From Norana najaformis (taxonomy: Eukaryota > Annelida > Clitellata > Crassiclitellata > Hormogastridae), in contig OZ029916.1 of assembly GCA_964023275.1 (NCBI GenBank), positions 17,500,150 to 17,564,149 on the forward strand: 64,000 nucleotides of DNA, read 5' to 3'. Below the pieces are notes generated by a model. It was not told the DNA's origin. It did not search any database and saw only the letters and a program-made list of their open reading frames with translations. Positions 21,601 through 29,985 of this stretch are shown here, piece after piece. Numbering within the stretch: the stretch's first letter is position 1; each line of letters starts with the position of its first letter. The translations under genes were made by a program, and so were the position numbers.

Positions 21601-23606
21601 ATATGTCATTATGGACATTAGGCTGTCTATTGAGCATATGTCATTATGGACATTAGGCTGTCTATTGAGCATATGTCATTATGGACATTAGGCTGTCTAT
21701 TGAGCATATGTCATTATGGACATTAGGCTGTCTATTGAGCATATGTCATTATGGACATTAGGCTGTCTATTGAGCATATGTCATTATGGACATTAGGCTG
21801 TCTATTGAGCATATGTCATTATGGACATTAGGCTGTCTATTGAGCATATGTCATTATGGACATTAGGCTGTCTATTGAGCATATGTCATTATGGACATTA
21901 GGCTGTCTATTGAGCATATGTCATTATGGACATTAGGCTGTCTATTGAGCATATGTCATTATGGACATTAGGCTGTCTATTGAGCATATGTCATTATGGA
22001 CATTAGGCTGTCTATTGAGCATATGTCATTATGGACATTAGGCTAGACAGTCTTGATTGAGTAAGACTTGTAATAGGCAGAATAGGGCAAGATGGCATGT
22101 TGCAAGATAAATTATGCATGCATGTAAATCATTACCTGTTCAGAGACAGGTTATCAATAGCTCAGTGAAAGAGGGATGTGGTCCTTGTTAAGATTCCACT
22201 AGCTCTATCCCAACATCAATTCTTAAAGAGTAATTTAATGTCCTAGGGTAAAAAATGACATCAATTATCAATAGCTCAGTGAAAGAGGGATCATTCATGT
22301 CTGTGCTTGTGCCCTGTTTTGCTCTTTCAAACCCAGTTTTTTTTCTTACTAGAGATAAAATTGGATTTGAATCTCCTGTCTTAAAAGGAGACCAAAATTT
22401 AGGATAGCAGAATTCAGCAAATTAATAGCACAGTTTAACCATAAAGGCAATTTGCAGGTTTCTTGTTGAAGAATATTCCAAGATTAGATTAGTTTTTATT
22501 CAGATTTAGCAGAAGAACTGCTTTCACACATACAGTTGCATGCACAAAGGGAAGGCAAGAGTAGAATTTACCATACTGATATTTGTTGTGACTTTTTGAC
22601 AGCTTTCCACAGTGGTAAATGAGTTACCTAGACTCATGTGCAGTCAGGAGTTTTGTTAGTCTTGAAAGCAGTCTGCTGAGTCAAAGTTTACTGCAGCTGG
22701 TCAGCCAACTCACTGGCTGTTTGCAAGAGAGAACTATAAAAGAGATGACTAGATAACAATTCTTTATTTTTATGCACCATGTCTACTTTTACCTAGTCTC
22801 AGCCAGTATCTTCTGGTCTCCAAACTGCTTGTTTTTACTTGAATCCGGCATCGATGTGAATAATGATTCATAGATTTTAAGGGTACAGCAGTCATTGGCC
22901 CAATAGCACTGTGATGATGCAATTCACATTTTTATCTAATTTTTGACCATTATTATTGTTTTCTGAGCCATGCATTTCTTGAATTTAGTCTGTGTAACAC
23001 TTGTAATTGTAAAAGTAAATCTGTATAGCGCCTGTTCAAGAGAAACTAGCAGAGGCACTCTCTGTGCTAGCCTATATGATGTTAACATTCATTAAGCACA
23101 GAGTTCATTAGTAAGCAAGCATTCAGATAACTAGAAAAGTCACCACGGGTTGGCTCCCTCACTCGGTCAGAGCCCAACCTTAGGATTCCCATGCAGAGCT
23201 GACAGTTGACACAACGTTCAGAGGTCATGCGGACTAATAGACTGACTGTTATGATTGACTAACTGGATCAGAGTTCAGAAATGGATTCATTCATTTAGTG
23301 TTTATCTGTTGATGGTAGTTTGATTGATTAAATGATTGTTTTAAGAACTGCTGTAATTATGGATTTTGACAGAAACCTGAGGCATGTGTTTCGAAGGCAT
23401 CATTTCCAGGTACTATCGAGGAGTGGCTAGCAGGCATTGGGCTGACTCAGTACGTTTCAAAGTTCATGGACAATGGTTGGGATCTTGTTGACTTTCTAAC
23501 TGACATGACAGCAGAAGATCTGAATCGTCTTGGCATCAATAATCAGGAGCATCAGAGTCGAATTCTGCAAAGCATTGTTAGGCTAAATATGCGTTATGCA
23601 TCGTAA
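488..23606 (+). CDS. INPPL1: SHIP2-like phosphatidylinositol 3,4,5-trisphosphate 5-phosphatase, 5'-partial, 23 exons
   Basis: Removes the 5-phosphate from PI(3,4,5)P3 at the plasma membrane, giving PI(3,4)P2 and damping PI3K/Akt signalling (family knowledge). Seen in order: C-terminal half of an SH2 domain ([14 protein letters not shown]), helical linker, PH-like segment, catalytic domain with [42 protein letters not shown] and [11 protein letters not shown], a C2-like segment ([28 protein letters not shown]), a Gln/Pro-rich exon and a SAM domain ending in TAA. All expected 5-phosphatase motifs are intact. About 1150 codons are visible; the human protein is about 1260, so roughly the first SH2 half and start codon lie upstream of the window. 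The C-terminal SAM is found in SHIP2 and not SHIP1. Splice phases agree at all junctions except exon 4/5. The coordinates span the introns; exons are listed separately. Confidence 0.94.
930..1107 (+). CDS. INPPL1: SHIP exon 2: acidic linker
   Basis: TTTCCAG acceptor and AAG/GTATGA donor. Encodes an acidic linker ([11 protein letters not shown]) running to [13 protein letters not shown]. One base is carried in and two carried out. Confidence 0.82.
2446..2586 (+). CDS. INPPL1: SHIP exon 3: helical linker
   Basis: TTTTTCAG acceptor and CAG/GTATGA donor. Encodes [14 protein letters not shown] to [12 protein letters not shown], predicted helical, matching the region after SH2 in SHIP proteins. 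Two bases are carried in and two out. Confidence 0.82.
3513..3551. repeat. Inverted repeat, 11-bp perfect arms
   Basis: TTCCATCCTTG is followed about 17 bases later by its exact reverse complement CAAGGATGGAA. Intronic; function unknown. Confidence 0.75.
4199..4241. repeat. Perfect 17-bp foldback with 9-base loop
   Basis: Left arm GAAAATGTGTTGCCAAC (4199-4215), loop ACTTGTGGG, right arm GTTGGCAACACATTTTC (4225-4241), all 17 positions complementary. Would form a stable hairpin in the SHIP intron 3 transcript. Could be a small transposon relic or a short RNA hairpin. Confidence 0.85.
5224..5241. repeat. 18-bp perfect palindrome
   Basis: TAACTGATTAATCAGTTA equals its own reverse complement. 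In SHIP intron 3, about 190 bp before exon 4. Confidence 0.8.
5433..5523 (+). CDS. INPPL1: SHIP exon 4: helical linker
   Basis: Acceptor CTGTTAAG; encodes [17 protein letters not shown], resembling the SHIP2 helix after the SH2 linker. The best donor, ACA/GTAACA, leaves phase 0, but the next recognised exon needs two bases carried in. Either the 3' limit here or the 5' limit of exon 5 is wrong, or a small exon lies between them. Confidence 0.6.
6002..6030. repeat. Inverted repeat, 11-bp perfect arms
   Basis: TATAGTTTACT at 6002-6012 and AGTAAACTATA at 6020-6030 with a 7-base loop, in SHIP intron 4. Confidence 0.8.
6228..6351 (+). CDS. INPPL1: SHIP exon 5: helical linker
   Basis: Acceptor TTGACAG, strong donor AAA/GTAAGT. 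Only one frame is open: [15 protein letters not shown] to [14 protein letters not shown]. An alternative, poorer acceptor after 6198 would restore phase 0 with exon 4. The donor side joins exon 6 in phase. Confidence 0.65.
6823..6948 (+). CDS. INPPL1: SHIP exon 6: linker to PH-like segment
   Basis: TTTTGCTGCAG acceptor and GAG/GTAAAG donor, 42 codons, phase 0 on both sides. Encodes [15 protein letters not shown] and ends in VIPATSFE, matching the FEVK start of the PH-like region in vertebrate SHIPs. Confidence 0.85.
7559..7688 (+). CDS. INPPL1: SHIP exon 7: PH-like segment
   Basis: TTTTTCTGTGTAG acceptor and GAA/GTTAGT-type donor. Encodes [18 protein letters not shown] and KNVFVHER, equivalent to the LKVDVEQGKL strand of human SHIP1. 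One base is carried out. Confidence 0.85.
8026..8223 (+). CDS. INPPL1: SHIP exon 8: PH-like end and start of catalytic domain
   Basis: Encodes [20 protein letters not shown] followed by FYVGTWNMG, the first 5-phosphatase motif with its metal-site Asn. Donor ATGG/GTGTGT. Phase 1 in and out. Confidence 0.93.
8831..9027 (+). CDS. INPPL1: SHIP exon 9: catalytic domain
   Basis: Encodes [14 protein letters not shown], the second 5-phosphatase motif with the metal-binding Glu, then [21 protein letters not shown] acceptor, CAG/GTCTGA donor, leaves phase 0. Confidence 0.93.
9211..10517 (+). mobile_element. 5'-truncated RTE-like LINE in SHIP intron 9
   Basis: A 430-codon open frame (9213-10505, TGA) in the same direction as the host gene. 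It encodes most of a non-LTR reverse transcriptase: [29 protein letters not shown] (motif A Asp), [23 protein letters not shown] (YADD catalytic pair), then [30 protein letters not shown] and GRPKRRW, the C-terminal pattern of RTE/BovB-like ORFs. The apurinic endonuclease and the first RT motifs are missing, so the copy is 5'-truncated, as usual for target-primed insertion. The 3' end has an ATGAC short tandem tail (about 10499-10513). No frameshift or internal stop, so the insertion is fairly young. No target-site duplication was found by eye. Without the endonuclease it should not be autonomous. Confidence 0.9.
10650..10767 (+). CDS. INPPL1: SHIP exon 10: catalytic domain
   Basis: CCTTTTGCAG acceptor. 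Encodes [20 protein letters not shown] and [10 protein letters not shown], a central part of the catalytic fold. Leaves one base; the GNKGAVG motif is completed in exon 11. Confidence 0.93.
11034..11295. repeat. 132-bp tandem duplication in SHIP intron 10
   Basis: The block beginning GGGACTCTGAATGTAGAAGC occurs twice, with matching points 11041 and 11173 (132 apart). The copies differ at only a few bases (for example ATAATAAG versus ATAATCAG). Confidence 0.85.
11337..11433 (+). CDS. INPPL1: SHIP exon 11: catalytic domain
   Basis: Encodes [16 protein letters not shown] and [12 protein letters not shown], including the conserved His of HLTSG. Donor GAG/GTGCGT; two bases are carried out. Confidence 0.93.
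12153..12294 (+). CDS. INPPL1: SHIP exon 12: catalytic domain
   Basis: Encodes [12 protein letters not shown] and [13 protein letters not shown]. The GDLNYR motif carries the catalytic Asp and Asn of the family. Donor TTG/GTTTGT, phase 0. Confidence 0.93.
13253..13355 (+). CDS. INPPL1: SHIP exon 13: catalytic domain
   Basis: TTTGTGCAG acceptor, TCC/GTGAGT donor. Encodes [20 protein letters not shown], matching the helix after GDLNYR in SHIPs. One base is carried out. Confidence 0.9.
13864..13952 (+). CDS. INPPL1: SHIP exon 14: catalytic domain
   Basis: AATTTTCAG acceptor, GGC/GTAAGA donor. Encodes [18 protein letters not shown], the EEITFxPTYR signature of SHIP catalytic domains. Phase 0 out. 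Confidence 0.93.
14373..14454 (+). CDS. INPPL1: SHIP exon 15: catalytic domain
   Basis: TTTGTAG acceptor. Encodes [17 protein letters not shown], the P-S-(W/Y)-CDRIL substrate-binding motif. Donor ACG/GTAATA, one base carried out. Confidence 0.93.
14794..14939 (+). CDS. INPPL1: SHIP exon 16: end of catalytic domain
   Basis: TTGAATAG acceptor. Encodes [19 protein letters not shown]; the SDHKPV motif holds the catalytic Asp-His pair. Continues into [11 protein letters not shown] at the start of the C2-like region. Confidence 0.93.
15035..15059. repeat. Perfect 10-bp foldback
   Basis: AACACAATAC, loop GAGAT, GTATTGTGTT. Directly precedes the larger hairpin at 15067 in SHIP intron 16. Confidence 0.8.
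15067..15112. repeat. 20-bp foldback with 6-base loop
   Basis: Arm ACTTCTTATACCTAGCACTG (15067-15086) pairs with 15093-15112 at 19 of 20 positions; the one exception is compatible with a G-U pair in one transcript sense. Sits 8 bases after another perfect foldback. Confidence 0.85.
15476..15533 (+). CDS. INPPL1: SHIP exon 17: C2-like segment
   Basis: GTTTTCCAG acceptor. Encodes [19 protein letters not shown], nearly the human SHIP1 wording EFHSSCLE. One base carried out at AAG/GTCTGT. Confidence 0.88.
16383..16474 (+). CDS. INPPL1: SHIP exon 18: C2-like segment
   Basis: TTATTTTTCAG acceptor. Encodes [16 protein letters not shown] and WTSAQLPQ, corresponding to the variable loop before the LPxLxPI strand in SHIPs. 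Phases 1 in, 0 out. Confidence 0.85.
17392..17479 (+). CDS. INPPL1: SHIP exon 19: C2-like segment
   Basis: Encodes [20 protein letters not shown] and DGMEFYG, matching human YLQDQHLLLTVKSMDG-type sequence. Donor ATG/GTAAGT. Confidence 0.92.
17701..17763. repeat. Three-copy 21-bp tandem repeat
   Basis: TCTTTTTCATTGAGGCATCAG occurs three times in a row with small changes, in SHIP intron 19. Confidence 0.75.
18090..18151. repeat. Paired small palindromes
   Basis: GGTAGGCTA/TAGCCTACC arms at 18090-18115 and AGGCTATA/TATAGCCT arms at about 18129-18148 share TGTATATAGCCTACCA as a direct repeat. In SHIP intron 19. Confidence 0.7.
19109..19205 (+). CDS. INPPL1: SHIP exon 20: C2-like segment
   Basis: CATTTGCAG acceptor. 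Encodes [11 protein letters not shown] and [12 protein letters not shown], near-identical to the SHIP2 GECVVALKSM and RGEETGNIRG motifs. Donor AAG/GTAGGT. Confidence 0.92.
19266..19550 (+). mobile_element. LINE 3' end fragment in SHIP intron 20
   Basis: Translates to GSRLWNSLP and, after a stop, [11 protein letters not shown]: the [11 protein letters not shown]...FRxxLKxxLF pattern at the C-terminus of many non-LTR retrotransposon polyproteins. Ends in a (TTAGA)n-like tail near 19530-19550. Shares sequence with 54080-54330. Decayed and non-functional. Confidence 0.7.
19749..19822 (+). CDS. INPPL1: SHIP exon 21: end of C2-like segment
   Basis: Acceptor TTACTTGAG (purine-interrupted but in phase). 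Encodes [11 protein letters not shown] to QRSHKIYG, matching SHIP2 after NIRGSMKVRV. Donor ATG/GTAAGC. Confidence 0.83.
20301..21001 (+). CDS. INPPL1: SHIP exon 22: Gln/Pro-rich tail
   Basis: A 234-codon exon in phase with both neighbours. It starts [15 protein letters not shown], then has interrupted polyglutamine from mixed CAG/CAA codons (about 20393-20470). Later come NFYEDVP (possible phospho-Tyr/SH2 ligand), [12 protein letters not shown] and PPLPLPELP (SH3-ligand-like). No NPxY motif of the vertebrate SHIP type was seen. Likely disordered adaptor-binding tail. Confidence 0.87.
20390..20470 (+). repeat. Coding CAG/CAA repeat (polyglutamine)
   Basis: Runs of CAG and CAA in frame give three Gln blocks separated by single Pro codons within SHIP exon 22. 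The mixed codons suggest selection on the peptide or stabilisation against slippage. Confidence 0.85.
21067..21202. repeat. Dispersed-repeat fragment flanking the minisatellite
   Basis: A stretch with GGTCAACAGTGTCGAAGGC and GCTGACAGATCAAGAAGAAC resembles a dispersed repeat common in fish and invertebrate genomes (recollection, not verified). It leads directly into the tandem array. Confidence 0.35.
21203..22042. repeat. Minisatellite: 24 copies of a 35-bp unit
   Basis: The unit begins CTGTCTATTGAGCATATGTC and ends TTATGGACATTAGG. The block is 840 bp, exactly 24 units, and I see no difference between copies. It lies in the 2.4-kb last intron of the SHIP gene. The uniformity implies very recent expansion, strong homogenisation or an assembly-influenced copy number. 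Confidence 0.97.
22151..22291. repeat. 27-bp direct repeat pair
   Basis: TTATCAATAGCTCAGTGAAA plus GAGGGAT occurs at 22151-22177 and again at 22265-22291, just after the minisatellite. Confidence 0.75.
23010..23225. repeat. Dispersed repeat fragment (TATAGCGCC type)
   Basis: Contains TCTGTATAGCGCCTGTTCAA, similar to TTTATATAGCACCT near 3368 and 4578. The same short motif starts many invertebrate interspersed repeats; the class is not certain. Confidence 0.4.
23373..23606 (+). CDS. INPPL1: SHIP exon 23: SAM domain and stop
   Basis: Acceptor TTTTGACAG, 77 codons then TAA at 23604-23606. Encodes [35 protein letters not shown] and [13 protein letters not shown], a complete SAM domain close to that of human SHIP2. 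In the family this SAM mediates hetero-association with SAM partners such as EphA2 or Arap3. Confidence 0.93.
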   Translation, partial: KPEACVSKASFPGTIEEWLAGIGLTQYVSKFMDNGWDLVDFLTDMTAEDLNRLGINNQEHQSRILQSIVRLNMRYAS

Positions 23607-23985
23607 GAAGTGCTTACTGTACAAACTATTTCATATATGTGGATCAATTAGACAGATGTGTCTGCTAGTGGCTTGGAAATTGTGAGTCGTCCTAAATTCC
23701 TGATCTTGTTCAAAAAGATACTCGACCTTTCTGTTTGAGTACTAATGCTTAAATCTTGATAACATCTGTAGAAAATGTTCACATTCAATGTCCAGAATTC
23801 TTCCTCTCTTGGAGAGAAATAGTTGGTTTCATTGTTATTGTGCCGTGAGTGCTAACACTTCTGCTATTCTGCTACTGTCAGTAAAGACCGACTAGTCTCT
23901 AACATCATTTGCCAGTCTCTGATGCGTGTAGCTCCCGGAATGAGCTAAACCTGTATGGTGAAATAAAATAGTTTTGGTATTCTAA
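23607..23985 (+). other. Probable SHIP 3' UTR
   Basis: Non-coding sequence after the TAA. An AATAAA at 23962-23967 is the first good polyadenylation hexamer. The cleavage site is inferred, and longer forms are possible. Confidence 0.5.
23962..23967 (+). terminator. Candidate polyadenylation signal of SHIP gene
   Basis: Canonical AATAAA about 355 bp after the stop codon. Position is plausible; use is not proven. Confidence 0.45.
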
Positions 23986-24767
23986 ACATGATACAGTTGC
24001 AGACATGGGGCCAAGGATACTATTTGTTGGCACATTTTATAACATTGCTTCTGAGAAGTTCTCATAAAGCGCACGATAAATTGCACGTTATTTACCAAGT
24101 ACATTTTGATTTTCATTTTAAAATGACTGCTGCAGAGAAATTTTTGTACAGCTATTATTTTCGTGCAGTGCCTACTAACAATATGCTCTAAATGTCTAAA
24201 GTTGTACTACTTTTGTGTCTTGTACCTTTACATTTATGCCCAAATGTATGATAGGGCATTTTTGAGAGCACATTCTGTGATCAGCAGCAAGTTTAAATTG
24301 TTTGGTCACCATAAAGGAGGTTACTGCTTTGTATTCTGTGACTTGAGTATTCATACATTTGTTTATACCTAGAACGTGTTCTATCGATGTTTCTGGCCAC
24401 AGTGTGACAAGAAGAATCGCAAAAGCAATACATTTTATGTGGAGAGCAATGGTAATTTTTCATTTAACAAGTATTACAGGAAGATTATTCAGATCTACCA
24501 TGTACTTTGCATAAGTTTTAAGGTAACTATAACATGTTGAAGTACTGCAGTTGCCATGAATTAAAATGGAAAAATGTTTGAAAATTGGAATTTTTAGTTT
24601 CTTGTTTTTGCTTCTTTTTGTACCAGTGACTTTTGGCAGTTGCAGATGCTTTTCATATTATGAAACTCTTGTAAATGTTAGTCAGTTTTGTGAATTATTA
24701 GTCAGACATTTTTACACAGAAATGTATTATTAAATTTAAAAAACTGGACTGAAATTAACATTCTGCC

Positions 24768-24840
24768 CTGGGAGGGATTCTGAACCCAGGATGTCGTAAG
24801 GATACCGTGTATGTTCTTAACCATTGCCCCAGCCTGCACA
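24768..24840 (-). mobile_element. tRNA-derived SINE-like segment
   Basis: On the minus strand a box A-like CAATGGTTAAGAA is followed by a box B-like GGTTCAGAATCC (24775-24786) at tRNA-like spacing. There is no complete cloverleaf, so this is a SINE head or tRNA relic and not a functional tRNA. Confidence 0.45.
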
Positions 24841-27800
24841 CATTAGTTCATTCTAACTGGCTTCTTTGTCCCTTGGAGTTTTGCAATGTTTGTGTTTAAA
24901 TGAAATATCTAATACGATTTGTTTTAGATCTTATTTTTTGTTGTAATCTGCAGTAGTTAATTTTCTAATTAAGCAGTGTTTGCTTTTGTAATGCGATGCA
25001 GTTTTTTGGGTAATGTGCACTTTGTGCACAAAAACTTACTTGTTATTAAATTTATTGGTTGTCACATGGTTTAAGTGAAAAATAAGTTAATTTCAAGCAA
25101 CATGGTGATTGTTGATTTTAAATTATGTAATTTCATTGCTTTTTGTGGTGGGTGTTACATTTCATGCTAATGTACCATTTTGGAAAAAACATTAGGTTTA
25201 TTTAATCTGTTGATTCTTCAGGTCAAATAATTCATTTTTAATAACTGAAATCATGCTTAAAGTTGGAAGAATGAAAAACTGAAAATATGGGCCTCTATAA
25301 AAAAGCTGAGCCTCCTGATAGAAACTTTGTTTTCATAAATGTGTTGTTGGAATCGTAAAAATAAGCCAACATCATTTAAATATGGAGACGAATCTTTAAT
25401 GTAAAAATACATAAGCATAATTTCGCTAAGTAGGTACTTGTAGATAATATCACTATTTTCATTTCTATTTGCTTGTTTTGCCATTTCTCTTTGTTTAATT
25501 TTCTTTTGTCACATTTATTGGAGGAGTGATCAGAATCTGTATAGTTTTTTAATGCAAACTATTAGGGGTGCAAAAATGAGCTATTTAATGTTGAAATTAA
25601 AATATGAATTAAGCAGATGAATCAGAAAACACAAAAAAATTAACGAGGAGATCATCGAGTGCAAGTTATTTGAATTAGAGTTCAATGAAGTGTACTGCCA
25701 TCATTTACAGTAAGTAGTCTGCTAAATTTTGATTTCAGCCGATTGTTTACAACATATTCCATCCTTACTCTATTCCAGTTTTTTCTATATGCTTCATTAT
25801 TCTATAACTGTGAATTTTGGAGAACTTTTACACAGTTAAAAGCAGATATGTATGTCATATTTTTGTACTATGTTAAAGGTTTAGATAATTTATTTAAGTG
25901 ACTGATGTTGCCATGTTTGTTGAATTTTTTACTTATTTGTATTAACAGCCATAATAGATGAAACCTTTGGCATCATTGCAACATACATGTAAAGTGAATT
26001 TTTCCCATGCCAGGATGGGATCATAATGTTTATGTACTAAATGAGCTGCATACTGGTTTTATTCAAGTTTTGGCCAGTGTTATTGTTTACACATTTCCTG
26101 CTATCAAATAAACCAGTATGGAAAACCATTATATATTTTAGAAGTTTTAGACTGTTTAAAAGGACCTTTTTGGGTGATCTGATATCTGCTAAAGAATATG
26201 ATTAGAAGGGAAGATTACCAATATTTGATTGCATTTTGTGCTCAGTAGCCTCAAAAGAACGTTACTTGAATTTTTCTCTGTGAATGAGAAAATGTAAAAT
26301 TTAGGGTCTTAGCACTGTTTGTATCTCTGTCAATATATACCCAATGCTATTTCATAGTACTCCGTGCTAAAGATTCCAGCAGAATTATTATGTATTTAGC
26401 AAGTATTCTTGCATTTAATCAAGAAATTTATGATTTCTGAACTGTCAAAAACCATTCAACCAAGTTAATGTTATGCATGCAAATGATTAAAAAATGTTTG
26501 TATTAATATTATAATCTCCTGAAGTTTCGAATAGCATAACAAGCTACTACCTATGGTATAACTTTAATCAGTTAAATTTACAAGATTCTTGCAATAACAT
26601 TGCATGCTGTAATTGTCTACACATCTTCCCTGATGTCACTTGTCTGTACTGTAAAGCTTTATGTTATGGTTACAGTGATGTTCTTTTATTACGTATTACA
26701 TTACACCGGTACTTACTTATGTTACTTAATTAATTGTCACAGTGTTTCACTCAGAAAATGAAAGTTCTGTAGTTTTCGACTGTAATGTAGTTGTGTTTTT
26801 CATACAGACTACGAATATGCTTTAGCCAGGATGGAAAGATATCTCAAGAATTCTGCTCCACAAACTACCAAGTGAACTCTGCTGTAAAATGAGTGCACTG
26901 ACTACACAGTACTGACTTAAAAGATCAGGGGTGAGGGAGAGGACTGAGCACCTGCCCTCATATGCCGACAGTATTGCCTTCGTATGTGGACAGTATGCTA
27001 AGAATGGAGTTAATATTTCATGCCTATGGCTGCCTCTCAGGAGTAGCTTTAAGAAACTGATCTTCTTCATCCAACAAACTACCACTCAGATGCAAACAGT
27101 CATTTGCAGCATCAAATTTCACAGTAACATCAGCAGAGTTTTACGGAATAGTTGATCGTGCAGCTTTGGCCAGAACTGAAGAGAGAATTGCACAAACATT
27201 AGCTGCCCTAGTGCCTTTGTGTTGTTAGCACTGGAAACAAGTGAAGTGTGGTTGGAATTTCTAACCATGATGGGGCACAGAATGAATGGTAGGCCTACAA
27301 CCAATATTCACATCGACATTCAATAGAAATTAAACACAACAGTATTTCTGTTCATTTGACAATTCACATAACATTCAGCAGAAAATTCCACAGTGGCCAC
27401 CAACCTGCTTAAACACAACTATAAACTTGCATCAAGGAATTGGTCTTAATTAAATTTTAAGTACTTAATACATGTGAATTTGCAGTAAATCAGGACAATA
27501 CTTCAAAAAAGCACACTTGAATTGACAATGGAAAACATCCTTAAAAACAATTTGCACAAATGCACAGTATTTGTACCACATAGAGTGCTGAAATGAGCAT
27601 TTAGATCAGATTCTGTATCCAATGTTGCCTGAAATGATCATTTTCAGATAAAAATTATTTCTGGCCATCTAATTAACATAGCTCTATTGACAGAAGTTGG
27701 AAGAAAGTTCCGCTTCTTTGTCTCTCAATATAAATTAACATCAATAATAATAATAACCCAAGACAGCTTTTCATAAAAGCACAATACTGCTGCCAAGGTC

Positions 27801-29914
27801 AGCAGGCAAGCATGTGAGTCGACGTACATCCTAACGACGTTGGTTTCAGCTGGATTTGCAATGATTAAGACACAGTTTAGAAACATGTTAATTATTTGGT
27901 CTCCTTTTCCGCATACCTTTATCCTTTGAAGCTCCAGGGCCCAAAAATACCAAAGGCTGTGACTTAATCTGGAAAACAGACCAGCATCTTACTGTGACCG
28001 TCGGCCCATGATTAGTCCCACTGCATTCAGAGGCACACTTGCCGTCTTCATTAGGGAAGAAGGATGGTAGTACCACACAATTTACTTGCTCTATGTTAAT
28101 TTCTTAAATCCTGAGGGGTCTCTTCAACCATGGTTAAAAATTACTAAGAAAAATAGTAACACAATAACAATAATTATAATAATAATAAGCAATAATGATC
28201 AGCTCTGAGAATTCAAGGGTTGAATCAACTGCGAACAGTCTAGGTGGGTATTAAATCTGACTGCTCATTCAGTACCAGAAAAGTTGGAATTGACAATCAT
28301 CAATGATCGACAGTATATTTTAAAAAGTTTTCAACACATTATTGAATTAACGGGGGCTGCTGTTTTGACCACACAGCCCAAAATGTCATCCAATCACCTC
28401 TCCCTGAACCCTGGGAAACCCAGTTCATCTGACTTGGTAGCTTTGAGCAGATTGCTAAAATCAATATGCCTATTTTGCAGCATTGTTTCCATGGTGCTTC
28501 TTTCTCCACTACTCTGTGCTCTGGGTTTGACCTTGGGCCAGGAATTGACCTGCTCTGAACATGTGAGGAGTGTTTGTTAAAGGCATTTTTACCACCTACC
28601 TCTGATTCGGACAGTACATCGTTCACTTACAACTCACTGCCACACCCCCGATGCACGCACTCACATGTACAAAGGTTGTTCATGGCTATGCTATATACGC
28701 TGGTCTACAACTTTGCCCTGTTAACCAGTTGCAGTTTGTATTAAATGATGTGACTCAGGGGCATTTGTTCAGTTTCATGCAGGATGAACTGCATTGGTGA
28801 CTGTGCACAAATGCACTGAGGTTAAGATCTCAGTGCTTACTTGTAACTGTATTGCAGGCTGTGCTCCATCTATCTTAGGTAGCCATTCTCAGTCTTCTCC
28901 AAACTGGGCTGCATATCCCTTCGTTCTGTTGCACCAGGTGGGTGACCTGGTTGTCCTGCCGGCCCAAACTTCCACAATCCAACACAGCAAAATTGGCTGG
29001 CGTAAGTCCATCTTACTGGAATATGTTGCTTAGTAACCTAGGGCATGAACTCCTTTGCATTTTTTTGCCTGCATTCTGTAAACGCTTGAAAACCATTTAG
29101 TTCATCACGGTCTTGTGGTGTCAGGTAAGGAGCGTCTCAGAGGAGTTTCTTTTGAAGAGGCACTATGTATAATTTGTGATTATAATTACAAAACTTCAAG
29201 TCTCTGGTTAAGTCCATATAAAATACCAGTGTCTAGGATTTAAATGACTTGAATCAGTTCCTCATAGCTGACTCTATGGTTCTCTTAGGAGTTTATAAAC
29301 AGTATCCCCACTGAGTCTGGTCCTTCTTCCTATCTTATATTTCTGATTCTATTCTTTCCCCACCTGTTTTCGACAAGGTCATTAGGTCAAAGTGGACTCC
29401 AAATACTAATGGTGGGCAAGATCCATGTCTCCACCTCGTGCACTACGAGTGTACTCGAAGCTGTTGAAATTAGTTCATCCCACATTCCACAGACGCTTGA
29501 AGAACACTCAAAGTGTATGCAGTGCATACTGGTAGTGGACACCTCAACCTGCCATCCCTCCCTTTTCCGCAGCCTGACCCTCAATCATCGTAATTTGTCA
29601 GTGTAATGCAGCAATTAATGCTCCAGCCGAACATTTGCCCATTAGTGCAGCCCCAGTTGGGTGATAATGTACTTGATTAGAATTACTGATAGGCCTACTG
29701 TAAGAATGGCTCGCATTGTCAAGAAAAATACTTTGTAACAAACATGTCACCCAAACATGTAATAAAATAAAAGTACTGCAAACAGATGAACTACTACTTC
29801 ATTACAGGTAAAAGTATTTCTACTTTTTAATACTTCTTTATAAGTAAAAGTACAAAAACTTAAGTCTTAAGTACAATAATGCATTAGTTAAACTTCGTTA
29901 CTGTTCAAAACTGC

Positions 29915-29985
29915 TTGGCAGAGCTCTGAACCCCTGACCTCTTGGTCAATCATTCTGCAAAACTAACCACTATATTATCACTCCA
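29915..29985 (-). mobile_element. tRNA-derived SINE-like segment
   Basis: On the minus strand TAGTGGTTAGTTTTG (box A-like) and GGTTCAGAGCTC (box B-like, 29921-29932), spaced as in a tRNA gene. Resembles the segment at 24768-24840 in layout. Confidence 0.45.

Noticed and set aside
21203..22042. CRISPR-like regular repeat
   Set aside because: There are no unique spacers between units: it is a head-to-tail minisatellite in an animal intron.
24768..24840. Functional tRNA gene
   Set aside because: Box A/B-like words are present but the acceptor and anticodon stems do not form a full cloverleaf by eye.
26822..29033. Several 60-98-codon frames between the two genes
   Set aside because: No domains, no conserved motifs, and no splice signals linking them.
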